Assembly: GCA_035464655.1 (NCBI GenBank)
Contig: DATHRZ010000102.1
Span: forward strand, 1-64,000
Length of the DNA stretch: 64,000 bases
Direction of reading: 5' to 3'
Source: JARFPW01 sp035464655
GTDB lineage: Bacteria; Gemmatimonadota; Gemmatimonadetes; Palauibacterales; Palauibacteraceae
Below are positions 43,736 through 52,574 of this stretch, in pieces (positions within the stretch are counted from its first letter, which is position 1; each line of letters starts with the position of its first letter). Position numbers and translations under genes: made by a program. The notes beneath the pieces were generated by a model. It was not told where the DNA came from. It made no database searches and saw only the letters and a list, made by a program, of their open reading frames with translations.

Positions 43736-45892
43736 TCAGAACGCCTCGCCGATCGAGAACTGCAGCTGCACGCGCCGCAGGAACTCGGTCGCCGTTCCCG
43801 GATCGTCGTACCCGTACGGATCGAACCGCACCGTCCGGTTCAGCTCCTGGATGTCGCCCCCCTCCTGAAGGGCGACGACCGGCCGGTCGGAGGGAGACGA
43901 CGGATCGTACCCGAAGTCAACTCGAAGCGGCCCGATCGGGCTGCGAAAGCGGAACCCGATACCGGGCGTAAGGATCAGGTCCGCCCGGTCGTCGAGTCCC
44001 GTCCACACCTGTCCCGCATCGACGAAGGCCACGATGCTCCAGCGGCCTCCCAGCTCGTTGCGCAGCTCGAGGCTCGCTTCGACCACGGCGTTTCCGCCCG
44101 CCGGACGCTCGGCGAAGGCCCCGGGTGGAAGGCCGTCGACGCAGCTGTCGAGGTCCTGGCCCGGGCAATCGTCCTCGGCGTCGACGACGAGCACGGTGGG
44201 ACCGAGCAGGTTCGCCCCGAAACCGCGGACGCTTTCGGCGCCTCCGGCGAAGAAGCGCTTGCGCGGATGCACGACGGCCGGCGAGCCTTCCGTGGTTCCG
44301 AAGGCCTGTTTCTCGGCGGGCTCGATGACGCCGAACCGGACGTGCGCGGCGAGCACCCGCTTGTCGTCCAGCGACTTGAACGCCGCCGCGTCGATCGCGG
44401 TGCGGACATAGCGGTAGTCGGAACCGGTGAGCGCCCCGGCGTACTCCGCCTCGGTGCTGACGTAGTACCCCCGCGTCGAGGACAGCCGGTTGTCGGTCCG
44501 GTCGAGCGCCCACAGGAGCGCGACCGGCGACAGCCAGCGCTGTTCCGACAGCGCCCCGATGTCCTCGGGCGTGCAGAAGCCGAAGTTCACGCAGAAGTAG
44601 ATATCGGCCGACTGCTCGCCGAACGACGTCAACTCCGGCCGGACCGCCGCCGTGAGCGCCATGCGAGAGCTGAACCGGTGGGTGAAGGCGAGTTCACCCC
44701 CGGTGCTGCTGCGCACGAACAGGTCGGGGACAGTCTCCTCTTCGGTGTAGATGCCGGCCAGCAGGGAGTTGCGACCGCCGGCGAACACCGGCTGTTCGAA
44801 GGACGCGCCGAGCCGGTAATTCAGCTCCTGGAACACCGGCTCCTCCGACACGTCGGTACAGGGGAAGCTGCCCTCGAGCTCGCCGGCGAACAGGTTCGAC
44901 AGGCGTGTGGTGAGGCGAAGCACGCGGGCACGGCCGAGGAAGTTCCGGTTCGTCCAGTCGGCCTGCACCTGGGCACACTCGTCGGTCTCCACGCCCACAC
45001 CGAGGTCGACCGTACGCTGGGGCGCCGGAGCGACGAGCACGCTCAGGTCGATCAGCGTGTCGGTGTCGGTGCGCCGTTCCGACGTGATGCTCGCGTAGCG
45101 CAGGGCTTCGAGATTGTACAGGCGACGCTGGCTCTCGATGATCTCCCGGTCGCGGAACACGTCGCCCGGCTCGAAGGCGAGCACGGAGTGGATGATCGGG
45201 TCGCCGATCTCGCCCGAGCCCTCCACCCGCACGTCGCCGATCCGCACCATCGGGCCCGGCACCACGCGCAGGCTCACCTCCGCGTCGTGCGTGTCGCGCG
45301 GAATGAAGTAGTCACGCAGCACCGTGGCGTTGACGTACCCGCGATTCCGCAACTCCTCGATCAGTCGACCCTCGCCTCGCGCGAACGCCGCCAGGTCGAG
45401 CGCATCGCCTTCGCCGACCCCCAGCAGCTCGAGCTGACGCTCGGGAGTGAGGAGGTCGTCCGCGCCGCGGAGCTCGAAGCGACGGATGATCGTCGGATCG
45501 CGCTCCTCGATGTTGAACCGGACCCGGGCCTTGCCGTTCTCCCGTTCCACTTCCTGGTCGACCTGGGCCTGCCGATAGCCTCGCTGGCGGTAGTAGAGGA
45601 GGAGGCGCAGGCGATCCTGCGACAGCTCGTCCTCGTCCAGGTACTGACGGCGGTGCGCGAAGCCCACGTCGGTAAGCGGGCACAGAGGCAGCGGAAAGTA
45701 GAACAGGAACGCGCGGCAGGTGGTCGCTTCCGTGAGAATCGCCTCGTTCAGCGCGCTCGAGGGCATCGACCGGTTGCCGTGGAACGAGATCTCGACGACC
45801 TCCGCCTCGCCGGGTTCTTGGGCGACGGCCGGCTGATGCCCGCTCCCCGCCGCCAGCAACGCGAAGAGCGCGAACGCGGCCGGTCGGTTCAC
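43736..45892 (-). CDS. Outer-membrane assembly protein, BamA/TamA (Omp85) family
   Basis: Omp85 proteins insert beta-barrels into the outer membrane. The 718-residue protein has a signal peptide (FALFALLAAGSG, ending AVAQ) and POTRA repeats in the first half (VVEISFHGNRSM; RRFELRGADDLLTPERQLEL; VRIGDVRVEGSGEIGDPII). The C-terminal barrel has FFAGGAESVRGFGANLLGP, which includes the lid-lock VRGF/Y motif, and the last strand ends LQFSIGEAF with terminal Phe. Its partner gene tamB is next, so TamA is a better guess than BamA, but both are possible. The start is GTG, overlapping the lgt stop as GTGA. Confidence 0.9.
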   Translation of the reverse strand: MNRPAAFALFALLAAGSGHQPAVAQEPGEAEVVEISFHGNRSMPSSALNEAILTEATTCRAFLFYFPLPLCPLTDVGFAHRRQYLDEDELSQDRLRLLLYYRQRGYRQAQVDQEVERENGKARVRFNIEERDPTIIRRFELRGADDLLTPERQLELLGVGEGDALDLAAFARGEGRLIEELRNRGYVNATVLRDYFIPRDTHDAEVSLRVVPGPMVRIGDVRVEGSGEIGDPIIHSVLAFEPGDVFRDREIIESQRRLYNLEALRYASITSERRTDTDTLIDLSVLVAPAPQRTVDLGVGVETDECAQVQADWTNRNFLGRARVLRLTTRLSNLFAGELEGSFPCTDVSEEPVFQELNYRLGASFEQPVFAGGRNSLLAGIYTEEETVPDLFVRSSTGGELAFTHRFSSRMALTAAVRPELTSFGEQSADIYFCVNFGFCTPEDIGALSEQRWLSPVALLWALDRTDNRLSSTRGYYVSTEAEYAGALTGSDYRYVRTAIDAAAFKSLDDKRVLAAHVRFGVIEPAEKQAFGTTEGSPAVVHPRKRFFAGGAESVRGFGANLLGPTVLVVDAEDDCPGQDLDSCVDGLPPGAFAERPAGGNAVVEASLELRNELGGRWSIVAFVDAGQVWTGLDDRADLILTPGIGFRFRSPIGPLRVDFGYDPSSPSDRPVVALQEGGDIQELNRTVRFDPYGYDDPGTATEFLRRVQLQFSIGEAF

Positions 45893-46728
45893 GGGCGCGC
45901 CGGTGCGTCCGGGGCTTGCGTGGCGCCGCGATTCATCAGCCAGATGCCGAGCCCCACGAGGCCGAGGCTGAACATCTGGGCGAGCGTCAGCGCCCCGAAG
46001 AAACGGTCGTCCTTCGCCCGGAAGAACTCGACGGCGAAGCGCTCGAGCCCGGCGAGCACCAGCCACAAGGCAAAGATCCGACCCACGGGCCGCTCGCCGC
46101 GCAGGCGCCAGAGCACGGCGAAGATCAACAGCGACAGCCCGACTTCATAAAGCTGTGTCGGATGCACTTCGAGCACCGCGGCGTCGGGGATCGAGTCGGG
46201 GATCGAAACGCCGAATCCCTCGCGGAGATTGCCTGCCGTGCTGGGCGGCGCGCCGTCCGGGAAGGCGACGCCGACCCAGCTGTCGGTCGGGCGCCCGTAA
46301 TCGTCGCCCACCAGGAAGCACCCTATGCGGCCGATCGCGTATCCGAGCGCCACGGCGGGCGCGAGCGCGTCGCCCACCGGCAGGATCCGCTCACCGCGCC
46401 GCCTGATCATCAGGATCACGCCGATCGTGCCGCCGATCAGTCCCCCGTACCAGACGAGTCCGGCTCTCGAGAACAGCATCCCGAGCGGGTCCAACACCGT
46501 GAGGTCCCAGTTCAGGAACACGTAGTAGAGCTTGGCGCCCACGATGCCCCCGATGAGGGCCCCGAGCAGCAGATCGGCGGCGAGCTCGGGGTCCTTGCCC
46601 ATTCGATCGAACTCCGACCGGCTCACCTGGTACGCCGCCAGGAAGGCGAGCGCCATCATCACGCCGAACGAGGTGATGGTCAGCTGGCCGATCAACGGTA
46701 GATCGAGCGTGATCAGCTCTGGATACAT
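45889..46728 (-). CDS. lgt: Prolipoprotein diacylglyceryl transferase
   Basis: Lgt adds diacylglycerol to the lipobox cysteine of preprolipoproteins in the inner membrane. The 279-residue polytopic protein has the catalytic signature YAIGRIGCFLVGDDYG, the HPTQLYEVG motif, GLVWYGGLIGG and LAGLERFAVEFFR, all typical. About seven helices are expected. The ATG start overlaps the tsaD end by 16 bases, so translation is coupled. Confidence 0.95.
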   Translation of the reverse strand: MYPELITLDLPLIGQLTITSFGVMMALAFLAAYQVSRSEFDRMGKDPELAADLLLGALIGGIVGAKLYYVFLNWDLTVLDPLGMLFSRAGLVWYGGLIGGTIGVILMIRRRGERILPVGDALAPAVALGYAIGRIGCFLVGDDYGRPTDSWVGVAFPDGAPPSTAGNLREGFGVSIPDSIPDAAVLEVHPTQLYEVGLSLLIFAVLWRLRGERPVGRIFALWLVLAGLERFAVEFFRAKDDRFFGALTLAQMFSLGLVGLGIWLMNRGATQAPDAPARP

Positions 46729-47849
46729 GAAATCCCCTGGTTGTCGGCCGCGGCCGTGAAGCGGGAGGCGGGGTCGGCGGCCGCCGGGTACGGCGCGAGC
46801 CCCGGAAACGGATACGACGGGTCGGCATTCAGGTCGAGCCCCGCCCGCTCGCCCGCCAGGAGACGGCGCCGGGCCACGTGCGCGATCATTGCGGCATTGT
46901 CGGTCGCCAGTCGCGGGGGCGGTACGTGAATGGCAGCGCCCTCCAGTTCCGTCGCGAGACGCTCGTGCAGTCGGGCGTTCCGCGCGACCCCACCGCCGAG
47001 CAGAACGCGATCGCAGCCGGTCAACTCGAGCGCCCGCCGGGTCTTCGCGACGAGCACGTCGAACACCGCCGCCTGAAACTCGGCCGCGAGGTCGGGTACC
47101 GCCGTGGCGAAACCGTCGGGGCCCTTCTCCGCCCGCACCTCGTCGGCGAGCAGGACGGCCGCCGTCTTCACGCCGCTGAACGAGAAGTCGAACCAGGCCG
47201 GATCGCCCGGCGCATCGGCCGCCGAGAGCATCGGACGCGGCAGGCGATACACGCCCGGCCGGCCCCCGGCCGCGGCCCGCTCGATCTCGGGCCCGCCCGG
47301 AAACCCGAGTCCGAACGTACGAGCCACCTTGTCGAACGCCTCCCCGACGGCGTCGTCACGTGTCTCTCCCAAAAGCTGATAATCGCCCCAGCTCGGAACG
47401 TACAGCAGCATCGTATGCCCGCCCGAGACGAGCAGGGCCACGAAAGGCGGGACGGCTTCCGGGGACTCGACGGAGTTCGCGTGCAGGTGCGCTTCCATGT
47501 GGTGCACCGCCACGAGCGGCAGACCGCGGACCCACGCAAATCCCTTCGCCCAGTTGAGACCGACCAGCAGGGCACCGATCAGGCCCGGACCCGCCGTAAC
47601 GCCCACGCCCTCGACGTCACCGGGCGCCAGGCCGGCCTCGGCGAGGGTTTCCGCCACGACCTCGTCGAGGCGACGGAGATGGGCCCGCGCCGCGATTTCG
47701 GGAACGATGCCGCCGAATCGCTCGTGCGCGTCCTGCGACAGGATGACGTGTCCGATCAGCCCGTCGGCCGACACGACGGCCGCCGACGTCTCGTCGCACG
47801 ACGTTTCGATGCCCAGTACCGCGCCTCCGGCGTACGCCCGCCCGCTCAC
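46713..47849 (-). CDS. tsaD: tRNA t6A biosynthesis protein TsaD
   Basis: TsaD transfers the threonylcarbamoyl group to A37 of ANN-decoding tRNAs. The 378-residue protein has VLGIETSCDETSAAVV, the metal motif HHMEAHLHA (His117, His121), LLVSGGHTMLLYV, GEAFDKVARTFGLGFPGGPE and the C-terminal ATDNAAMIAHVA with the third metal ligand. The start is GTG overlapping the ybbR stop as GTGA; the long upstream open frame is a shadow of ybbR and the PASTA gene. Confidence 0.95.
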   Translation of the reverse strand: MSGRAYAGGAVLGIETSCDETSAAVVSADGLIGHVILSQDAHERFGGIVPEIAARAHLRRLDEVVAETLAEAGLAPGDVEGVGVTAGPGLIGALLVGLNWAKGFAWVRGLPLVAVHHMEAHLHANSVESPEAVPPFVALLVSGGHTMLLYVPSWGDYQLLGETRDDAVGEAFDKVARTFGLGFPGGPEIERAAAGGRPGVYRLPRPMLSAADAPGDPAWFDFSFSGVKTAAVLLADEVRAEKGPDGFATAVPDLAAEFQAAVFDVLVAKTRRALELTGCDRVLLGGGVARNARLHERLATELEGAAIHVPPPRLATDNAAMIAHVARRRLLAGERAGLDLNADPSYPFPGLAPYPAAADPASRFTAAADNQGISCIQS

Positions 47850-48769
47850 GGTTGCGGCTCGACCGTGGCGATCGGCGGCTCCAGGGCGACGGCCACAGGC
47901 CCATCGGCCTCGCCCTCGAAACGCAGCGTAACCTGGTAGGGGCGCTCCGGCCGCGTGGCTACTTCGACTTCCACGACGTCGACCGCGCTCGCCAGTTCTT
48001 CGACGGCTCCCGCCACGCCTCGCAGCGTGACGGCGACGGAATCGGGCGCGACGCGAGCGAACTCTGCGCCTGCACCGACGGGGCGCACGGGCACCCGCAG
48101 CTCGCGCACGACGAGCGAATCGAGGGTCACGGTCACCAGCACCGCCGACGGTTCGACGTCCACGCCGGGCACGGCCGACGACACGTCGAGGGGAATGTCG
48201 CGAATCACCGAGTTCGAAAGGTCGTCGAGGCGCACGGCGCGTGTGGAGATCCGCGTCACGTCCTCGATCCACGAGGCCGGTCCACGGACCGTCACGCTCT
48301 CGGGCTCCACCGTAATGGGCTGAACCACCGTGAAACCCGAAGCGGCGACGGCTTCCACGTCCGCGACGACGGGAACGCGGACGCTCCGCCGCCGCTCGAA
48401 TCTCAGATCGACGGCCGACGGGTTGATGAAGCTGGGAACGACACCGAGATCGCGATCGTACTCCACGCGATCGACGGGCAGCGCGACCCGCATCCGCTCC
48501 CCCGTCACCGAGTCCACCTCGAGGGTCGCGACGGGTCGCTCCATCAACAGACCGAGCAGCTCGCGATTCCGGCCCGTGAACGTCGTGCTCACCTCGCCGG
48601 GACTTTCCATGAGGATCCAGGACGTGTCCCGGACTTCCACCGAGAGAGCGGTCGGCACCGGCTGGGCCTGCCGTTCGTCGGCGGTCACACTCACCCAGAG
48701 CATTCCGACCACGACGAGGGCCGCGAGTTTGAAGCCGAGGTTGTCGAGCAGCAGGTCGCGCCAATTCAA
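47846..48769 (-). CDS. YbbR-domain protein (CdaR-like)
   Basis: YbbR/CdaR proteins are single-pass, with tandem extracytoplasmic YbbR domains; CdaR tunes the c-di-AMP cyclase CdaA in Firmicutes. This 307-residue protein has LLLDNLGFKLAALVVVGMLW as N-terminal helix, then three or four YbbR-like beta domains (VPVVADVEA, EPESVTVRGPASWIEDV, VELDxxxDL-like turns). No cdaA is next to it. The start is TTG: AGGAG lies eight bases upstream and the codon overlaps the PASTA gene stop as TTGA. No ATG or GTG is available before the membrane helix. Confidence 0.85.
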   Translation of the reverse strand: MNWRDLLLDNLGFKLAALVVVGMLWVSVTADERQAQPVPTALSVEVRDTSWILMESPGEVSTTFTGRNRELLGLLMERPVATLEVDSVTGERMRVALPVDRVEYDRDLGVVPSFINPSAVDLRFERRRSVRVPVVADVEAVAASGFTVVQPITVEPESVTVRGPASWIEDVTRISTRAVRLDDLSNSVIRDIPLDVSSAVPGVDVEPSAVLVTVTLDSLVVRELRVPVRPVGAGAEFARVAPDSVAVTLRGVAGAVEELASAVDVVEVEVATRPERPYQVTLRFEGEADGPVAVALEPPIATVEPQP

Positions 48770-49647
48770 AGGAGAGGCTCCTCCCCGTCGGCTTCGATGG
48801 AACCGCGGTCGCCGGCCACGCGCAACTCGACGCCGTCGCCGGCCCTCAGGCTGTAGCCTTCGGGCGGATACTGGCCAACGATCCGGCCCGGCGCCTCGAC
48901 GGCGCCCGGGTCGAAGGACAGCGACCCGAGCTCGAGCCCGGCGTCGGCGAGAATGCGGACGGCGTCGTCGATGTGCAGCCCCCGCATGTCGGGAACCTCC
49001 ACGATCGGCGCTCCCTCGCTGACCACCAGTACGAGGCGACCCGGTACGGCGAGCTCGCTTCCGGCCGGTGGCCGAGTCTCGATCGCCCGTCCCGCCGGAA
49101 TCGGATCCTCCCGGCTCTCGACGTCGACGTCGAAGCCGAGGCGCTCGAGCACGATCTCGGCCTGGCGCTCCGACAGGCCGGCCACGTCGGGAAGCGTGTG
49201 CACCTCGGGACCGCGGCTGAGCATCGCTTCGACCGGCGCTCCGGGACGCGCGAACTGGCCCGGCAGCGGCCGCTGCGACAGCACCGTGCCCTCGGGGGCC
49301 TCGCGGTGGCTCATCCCCCCGCCGACCCGGAAGTCGAGCCCGACGTCGACCGCTGCCGCACGGGCCTCCGCTTCGGACAGGCCGACCACGTCGGGCACCC
49401 GCACAATCGACGCGTCCCCGGCACTGGCCGCGCTGGGGAACAGCCACAGGGCGGCGAGCGCGTACCCGACGACGAGGGCGCCGACGACGGCTCCGGCGCT
49501 GATCAGCGCCCGGCGGCGGCCCGGGTGGCTCGCGCCGGCTTCACCCCTGGAGCTCGCCGTTCGATCGCTGGTCTCCTCTGCGGTTCGGTCGTCCTCGGTT
49601 CCCGCTCGTCCCCTGCCGCCAAGTCCGCGGCGCCTCCGGTAGCTCAT
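48766..49647 (-). CDS. Membrane protein with three PASTA domains
   Basis: PASTA domains bind muropeptides and are usually the sensor part of Ser/Thr kinases or penicillin-binding proteins. The 293-residue protein has a basic, disordered N-terminus (about 1-46), one helix (about 47-70) and three PASTA repeats: VRVPDVVGLSEAEARAAAV, HTLPDVAGLSERQAEIVLE and VEVPDMRGLHIDDAVRILA. No kinase or transpeptidase domain is present, so it may be a stand-alone cell-wall sensor or scaffold. It overlaps rsmB as ATGA and the ybbR start as TTGA. Confidence 0.88.
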   Translation of the reverse strand: MSYRRRRGLGGRGRAGTEDDRTAEETSDRTASSRGEAGASHPGRRRALISAGAVVGALVVGYALAALWLFPSAASAGDASIVRVPDVVGLSEAEARAAAVDVGLDFRVGGGMSHREAPEGTVLSQRPLPGQFARPGAPVEAMLSRGPEVHTLPDVAGLSERQAEIVLERLGFDVDVESREDPIPAGRAIETRPPAGSELAVPGRLVLVVSEGAPIVEVPDMRGLHIDDAVRILADAGLELGSLSFDPGAVEAPGRIVGQYPPEGYSLRAGDGVELRVAGDRGSIEADGEEPLL

Positions 49648-50924
49648 TCCTTCCGCCTCTTCCTCAGTCTCGACGCATACGCGCCATCCGAACCACTCTC
49701 CCACGGCCACACGTGCAGGTCGACCGCGTCGGTAGGTCCCTCGATATCTCGTTCGAATTCCGGCCGCTCGGCCAGAAACTCCGCGACCTGTTCCTCGTTC
49801 TCCTCCGGCTCCAGCGAACAGGTGGCATAGACCAGAAGCCCGCCCGCCGGAAGCAGGTCGGCCAGCGCATGCAGCAGATCGCGCTGCAACTCGACCAGGG
49901 CCTCGATCCGCCCCGGCTGCAGGCGCCAACGAGCATCGGGCCGGCGGCGGAGCACGCCCGTGCCCGAACACGGCACGTCGAGGAGGACGGTGCGCACCCC
50001 CCGGATCGCGGGGTGACGGCCGTCCATGGCCACCAGCCAGGGCGCGGCGCCGGCGGCGCTCGCCAGCGCCCCCACGCGCCGCAAGCGCTCCGTGTTGACG
50101 TCGGCCGCGATCACCGGGCGGGCTCCTGACGCAAACCATAGCGCCACCGCCTTGCCGCCCGGCGCCGCGCACGCGTCGAGCAACGGCCCTTCGAGTCCGG
50201 GGCTCACATAGTCTACCACGGCAGACGCCGCGGGATCCTGCGCGATCACCGAGCCCCCTCGAATCGCGTCGGCCGGCGCGCCGTCCGCCAGCGCCGCCAT
50301 CCCCGGCCGATTCGGATGCGGATCGAGGCCGGCCGGCAGCGACGTTTCCGCGGAGGATCCCTCGAGCAACCGGAACGTCACCGGGGGCGGCTCATTATCA
50401 AGCTCGACCAGACGTCGAACGGAGGCAAGCGGGTAGCGCTGCAGCCAGCGGCGAACCAACCACTCCGGGTGCGATCCCCAGGTCGACAGATAACCGACGG
50501 GATCGTCGTCGAATGCCGGGAACACGCCCGCGACGCGGCCCTCGCGAGCGGCCCGGCGCAGGATCGCGTTGATCAGGCCACGAGCCCCGGCCGAAACCGA
50601 CGGTCCGGTCGCTTCGAGGGTGGCGTCGACGGCGGCGTGGGCCGGAATCCGCGTTTCCCGAAGCTGATAGAGTCCGAGCCGCAGGGCGGCGAGCACCTCG
50701 GGTTCGAGTCGCCCCAGCGGGCGATTCGACAGCCGGCCCAGCTCCGCGTCGAGGCGACCGCGCAGGCGAATCGCGCCGTAGGCCAGTTCCTGCGCCAGGC
50801 CCCGGTCGCGGGAATCGAGGTCGCGGAACCGTCGGGCGGCGGCGCGATCGGCGTAGGCGCCCGCGGCCACGTCGCTCAGAACTCCGAGCGCCCCGCGGCG
50901 CGCCGCGACGCCCTCGTCGGTCAC
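49644..50924 (-). CDS. rsmB: 16S rRNA m5C967 methyltransferase RsmB/Sun family
   Basis: RsmB methylates C967 of 16S rRNA. The 426-residue protein has an N-terminal NusB-like RNA-binding domain (about 1-140) and a Rossmann methyltransferase domain. That domain has DACAAPGGKAVAL (SAM binding), VLLDVPCSGTGVLRRRPDARW (first Cys) and YATCSLEPEENEEQV (catalytic Cys). The start is GTG, overlapping the thiG stop as GTGA. The longer upstream frame is the thiG shadow. Confidence 0.92.
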   Translation of the reverse strand: MTDEGVAARRGALGVLSDVAAGAYADRAAARRFRDLDSRDRGLAQELAYGAIRLRGRLDAELGRLSNRPLGRLEPEVLAALRLGLYQLRETRIPAHAAVDATLEATGPSVSAGARGLINAILRRAAREGRVAGVFPAFDDDPVGYLSTWGSHPEWLVRRWLQRYPLASVRRLVELDNEPPPVTFRLLEGSSAETSLPAGLDPHPNRPGMAALADGAPADAIRGGSVIAQDPAASAVVDYVSPGLEGPLLDACAAPGGKAVALWFASGARPVIAADVNTERLRRVGALASAAGAAPWLVAMDGRHPAIRGVRTVLLDVPCSGTGVLRRRPDARWRLQPGRIEALVELQRDLLHALADLLPAGGLLVYATCSLEPEENEEQVAEFLAERPEFERDIEGPTDAVDLHVWPWESGSDGAYASRLRKRRKE

Positions 50925-51706
50925 CCGAGCATACCGGCGTCCGGGCTCGATGGCACGGCCCATTCGCGCCGCGGCATGCGGCCCGCCCGATACGCCAGTC
51001 GGCCGGCCTCGACGGCCAGCCGCATCGCGCGCGCCATCGCCACGGGATCCGAAGCCGCGGCAAGCGCCGTGTTCATCAGCACGCCGTCGACGCCCTGCTC
51101 CATCGTCAGACACGCGTCGGACGCCGTGCCGACCCCGGCGTCGACGACCACCGGCACTTCGAGACGGGACTTCAGGATGCGGATGTTCACCGGGTTCAGC
51201 AGGCCGAGCCCGCTGCCGATCGGCGAGGCCAGCGGCATGACGGCGGCCGCGCCGGCGTCCTCGAGGCGGAGCGCCGTGATCAGGTCGTCGTTCGTATACG
51301 GAAGCACGGTGAATCCCTCGGCAACCAGTGTGCGTGTCGCGACCAGGAGTTCCTGCACGTCGGGCAGCAGCGTCTCGCGGTCCCCGATCACCTCGAGCTT
51401 CACCCAGTCCGACAGGCCTGCTTCACGACCGAGACGCGCATAGCGAACGGCCTCGTCGGCCGTGAAGCAGCCGGCCGTGTTCGGCAGCAGAAAGAACTCC
51501 TCGGGGTCGAGGTGCGCGAGCAGACTGTTCTCCGCCGAAGCGTCGAGGTCGACCCTCCGCACGGCAACCGTGACGATCTCGGCCCCGGAGGCCCGCACGG
51601 CCGCCACGGTCTGCTCGGGCCCCGTGTATTTCCCCGTGCCCACGATGAGCCGCGAGGTGAAACTCCGGCCGCCGAGGCGCAGCGGGTCACCGGTTCGGTC
51701 GTGCAT
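50921..51706 (-). CDS. thiG: Thiazole synthase ThiG
   Basis: ThiG builds the thiazole of thiamine from DXP, dehydroglycine and the ThiS thiocarboxylate. The 261-residue TIM barrel has FTSRLIVGTGKY, EIVTVAVRRVD, LLPNTAGCFTADEAVRYARL, VKLEVIGD with the Schiff-base lysine, VVDAGVGTASDAC and GVDGVLMNTALAAA. The ATG six bases after GGAGG is chosen over a GTG one codon upstream. It overlaps the thiS stop. Confidence 0.95.
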   Translation of the reverse strand: MHDRTGDPLRLGGRSFTSRLIVGTGKYTGPEQTVAAVRASGAEIVTVAVRRVDLDASAENSLLAHLDPEEFFLLPNTAGCFTADEAVRYARLGREAGLSDWVKLEVIGDRETLLPDVQELLVATRTLVAEGFTVLPYTNDDLITALRLEDAGAAAVMPLASPIGSGLGLLNPVNIRILKSRLEVPVVVDAGVGTASDACLTMEQGVDGVLMNTALAAASDPVAMARAMRLAVEAGRLAYRAGRMPRREWAVPSSPDAGMLG

Positions 51707-51909
51707 CACCCACCTCCCACGAAGTGGACGATCTCGACCCGGTCGCCGGCCTGGAGGCCGATATCCTCACGCTCGGTCCGGCGCACGATCTGCCGGTTGA
51801 GCTCGACGACGACCAGGCGCTCGTCCAGCTCGAGTACCGACAGGAGATCGGCCACCGACGTTCCAGCGGAGACCTCGCGGGCCTTTCCGTTCACTTCTAT
51901 CTGAACCAT
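51706..51909 (-). CDS. thiS: Sulfur-carrier protein ThiS
   Basis: ThiS carries sulfur as a C-terminal thiocarboxylate for thiazole formation. The 67-residue ubiquitin-like protein has QIEVNGKAREV, SVADLLSVLELDERLVVVEL and GDRVEIVHFVGGG; the last two residues are the required Gly-Gly. No adenylating partner (ThiF) is seen in the window. An upstream ATG seven codons earlier could also be used. Confidence 0.92.
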   Translation of the reverse strand: MVQIEVNGKAREVSAGTSVADLLSVLELDERLVVVELNRQIVRRTEREDIGLQAGDRVEIVHFVGGG

Positions 51910-51947
51910 CGTTCGCAGTCCTGTCTCCATCTCTGATTGTCCGATTC

Positions 51948-52574
51948 TCACCGGGCGTTCGCCAGCGCATCGCACAGGCTCGCCGCCGCTTCCTCGGGCC
52001 GCGGCGCATTCCATACGGCGCGAATCACGGCCACTCCGGCGGCGCCGGCCCCGCGGACCTCGACCACCCGCTCGATCGTGATGCCGCCGATCGCCACGAT
52101 CGGCAACTCCATCGGCGACAGTCGCTCGATCAGCTCGAGGCCGGCCGGCGGCGTCCCGGGGTGCGACTCCGTTTCATACACCGAACCGGCCACGAGGTAA
52201 TCGGCCCCCTCGAGACGGCGCCGGTCGGCGGTCGGCAGATCGTGGACCGAGGCGCCGACCCGGAGCGAATCGCCGGCCACGTCGCGGACCGCCGCGATCG
52301 GCAGGGCGCCGCGGCCCAGCTGCACGGCATCAGCGCCGACGGCCAGGGCGAGGTCGAGGCGGCGATTGACGACGAGCCAACCGCCCGTTTCAACCGCGCC
52401 CTCCTCCAGCGATTCGGCGAGCGCGAGCACGCGGCGCACCGGCGTCCGGCGCAACCGAAGGTGGAGCGCGAGATCGGCCCCGCAGCGTTCCTGCATGTCG
52501 AGGGCGCGGCGCTCGAACTCCGGCTCGCCCGCGACGTCGTCGGTCGCGAGCACGTGGAGGCCGGGCAGCTTCAA
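51948..52574 (-). CDS. ThiE/TenI family protein, possibly thiazole tautomerase
   Basis: The 208-residue TIM barrel is of the thiamine-phosphate synthase superfamily: LVVNRRLDLALAVGADAVQL, GASVHDLPTADRR, GADYLVAGSVYETESHPG and LPIVAIGGITIERVVEV. In true ThiE the G-x-V-F/Y segment reads GPVFPTPTK; here it is YETESHPG, which is closer to TenI, the enzyme that aromatises the ThiG product. The TenI catalytic His before the ET motif is replaced by Ser, so neither role is proven. It starts with TTG, overlapping the fmt stop as TTGA, and is followed by thiS and thiG. Confidence 0.75.
   Translation of the reverse strand: MKLPGLHVLATDDVAGEPEFERRALDMQERCGADLALHLRLRRTPVRRVLALAESLEEGAVETGGWLVVNRRLDLALAVGADAVQLGRGALPIAAVRDVAGDSLRVGASVHDLPTADRRRLEGADYLVAGSVYETESHPGTPPAGLELIERLSPMELPIVAIGGITIERVVEVRGAGAAGVAVIRAVWNAPRPEEAAASLCDALANAR

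Noticed and set aside
41425..43971. 848-codon plus-strand open frame
   Set aside because: It is the antisense shadow of tamB and Omp85. Its translation is Arg/Glu/Val-rich with no motif, as expected for a GC-rich genome, while the minus-strand reading has clear TamB features.
46713..48764. 683-codon frame suggesting an N-terminally extended TsaD
   Set aside because: The extra 300 residues are an Arg/Gly-rich shadow of ybbR and the PASTA gene; TsaD begins at a GTG overlapping the ybbR stop.
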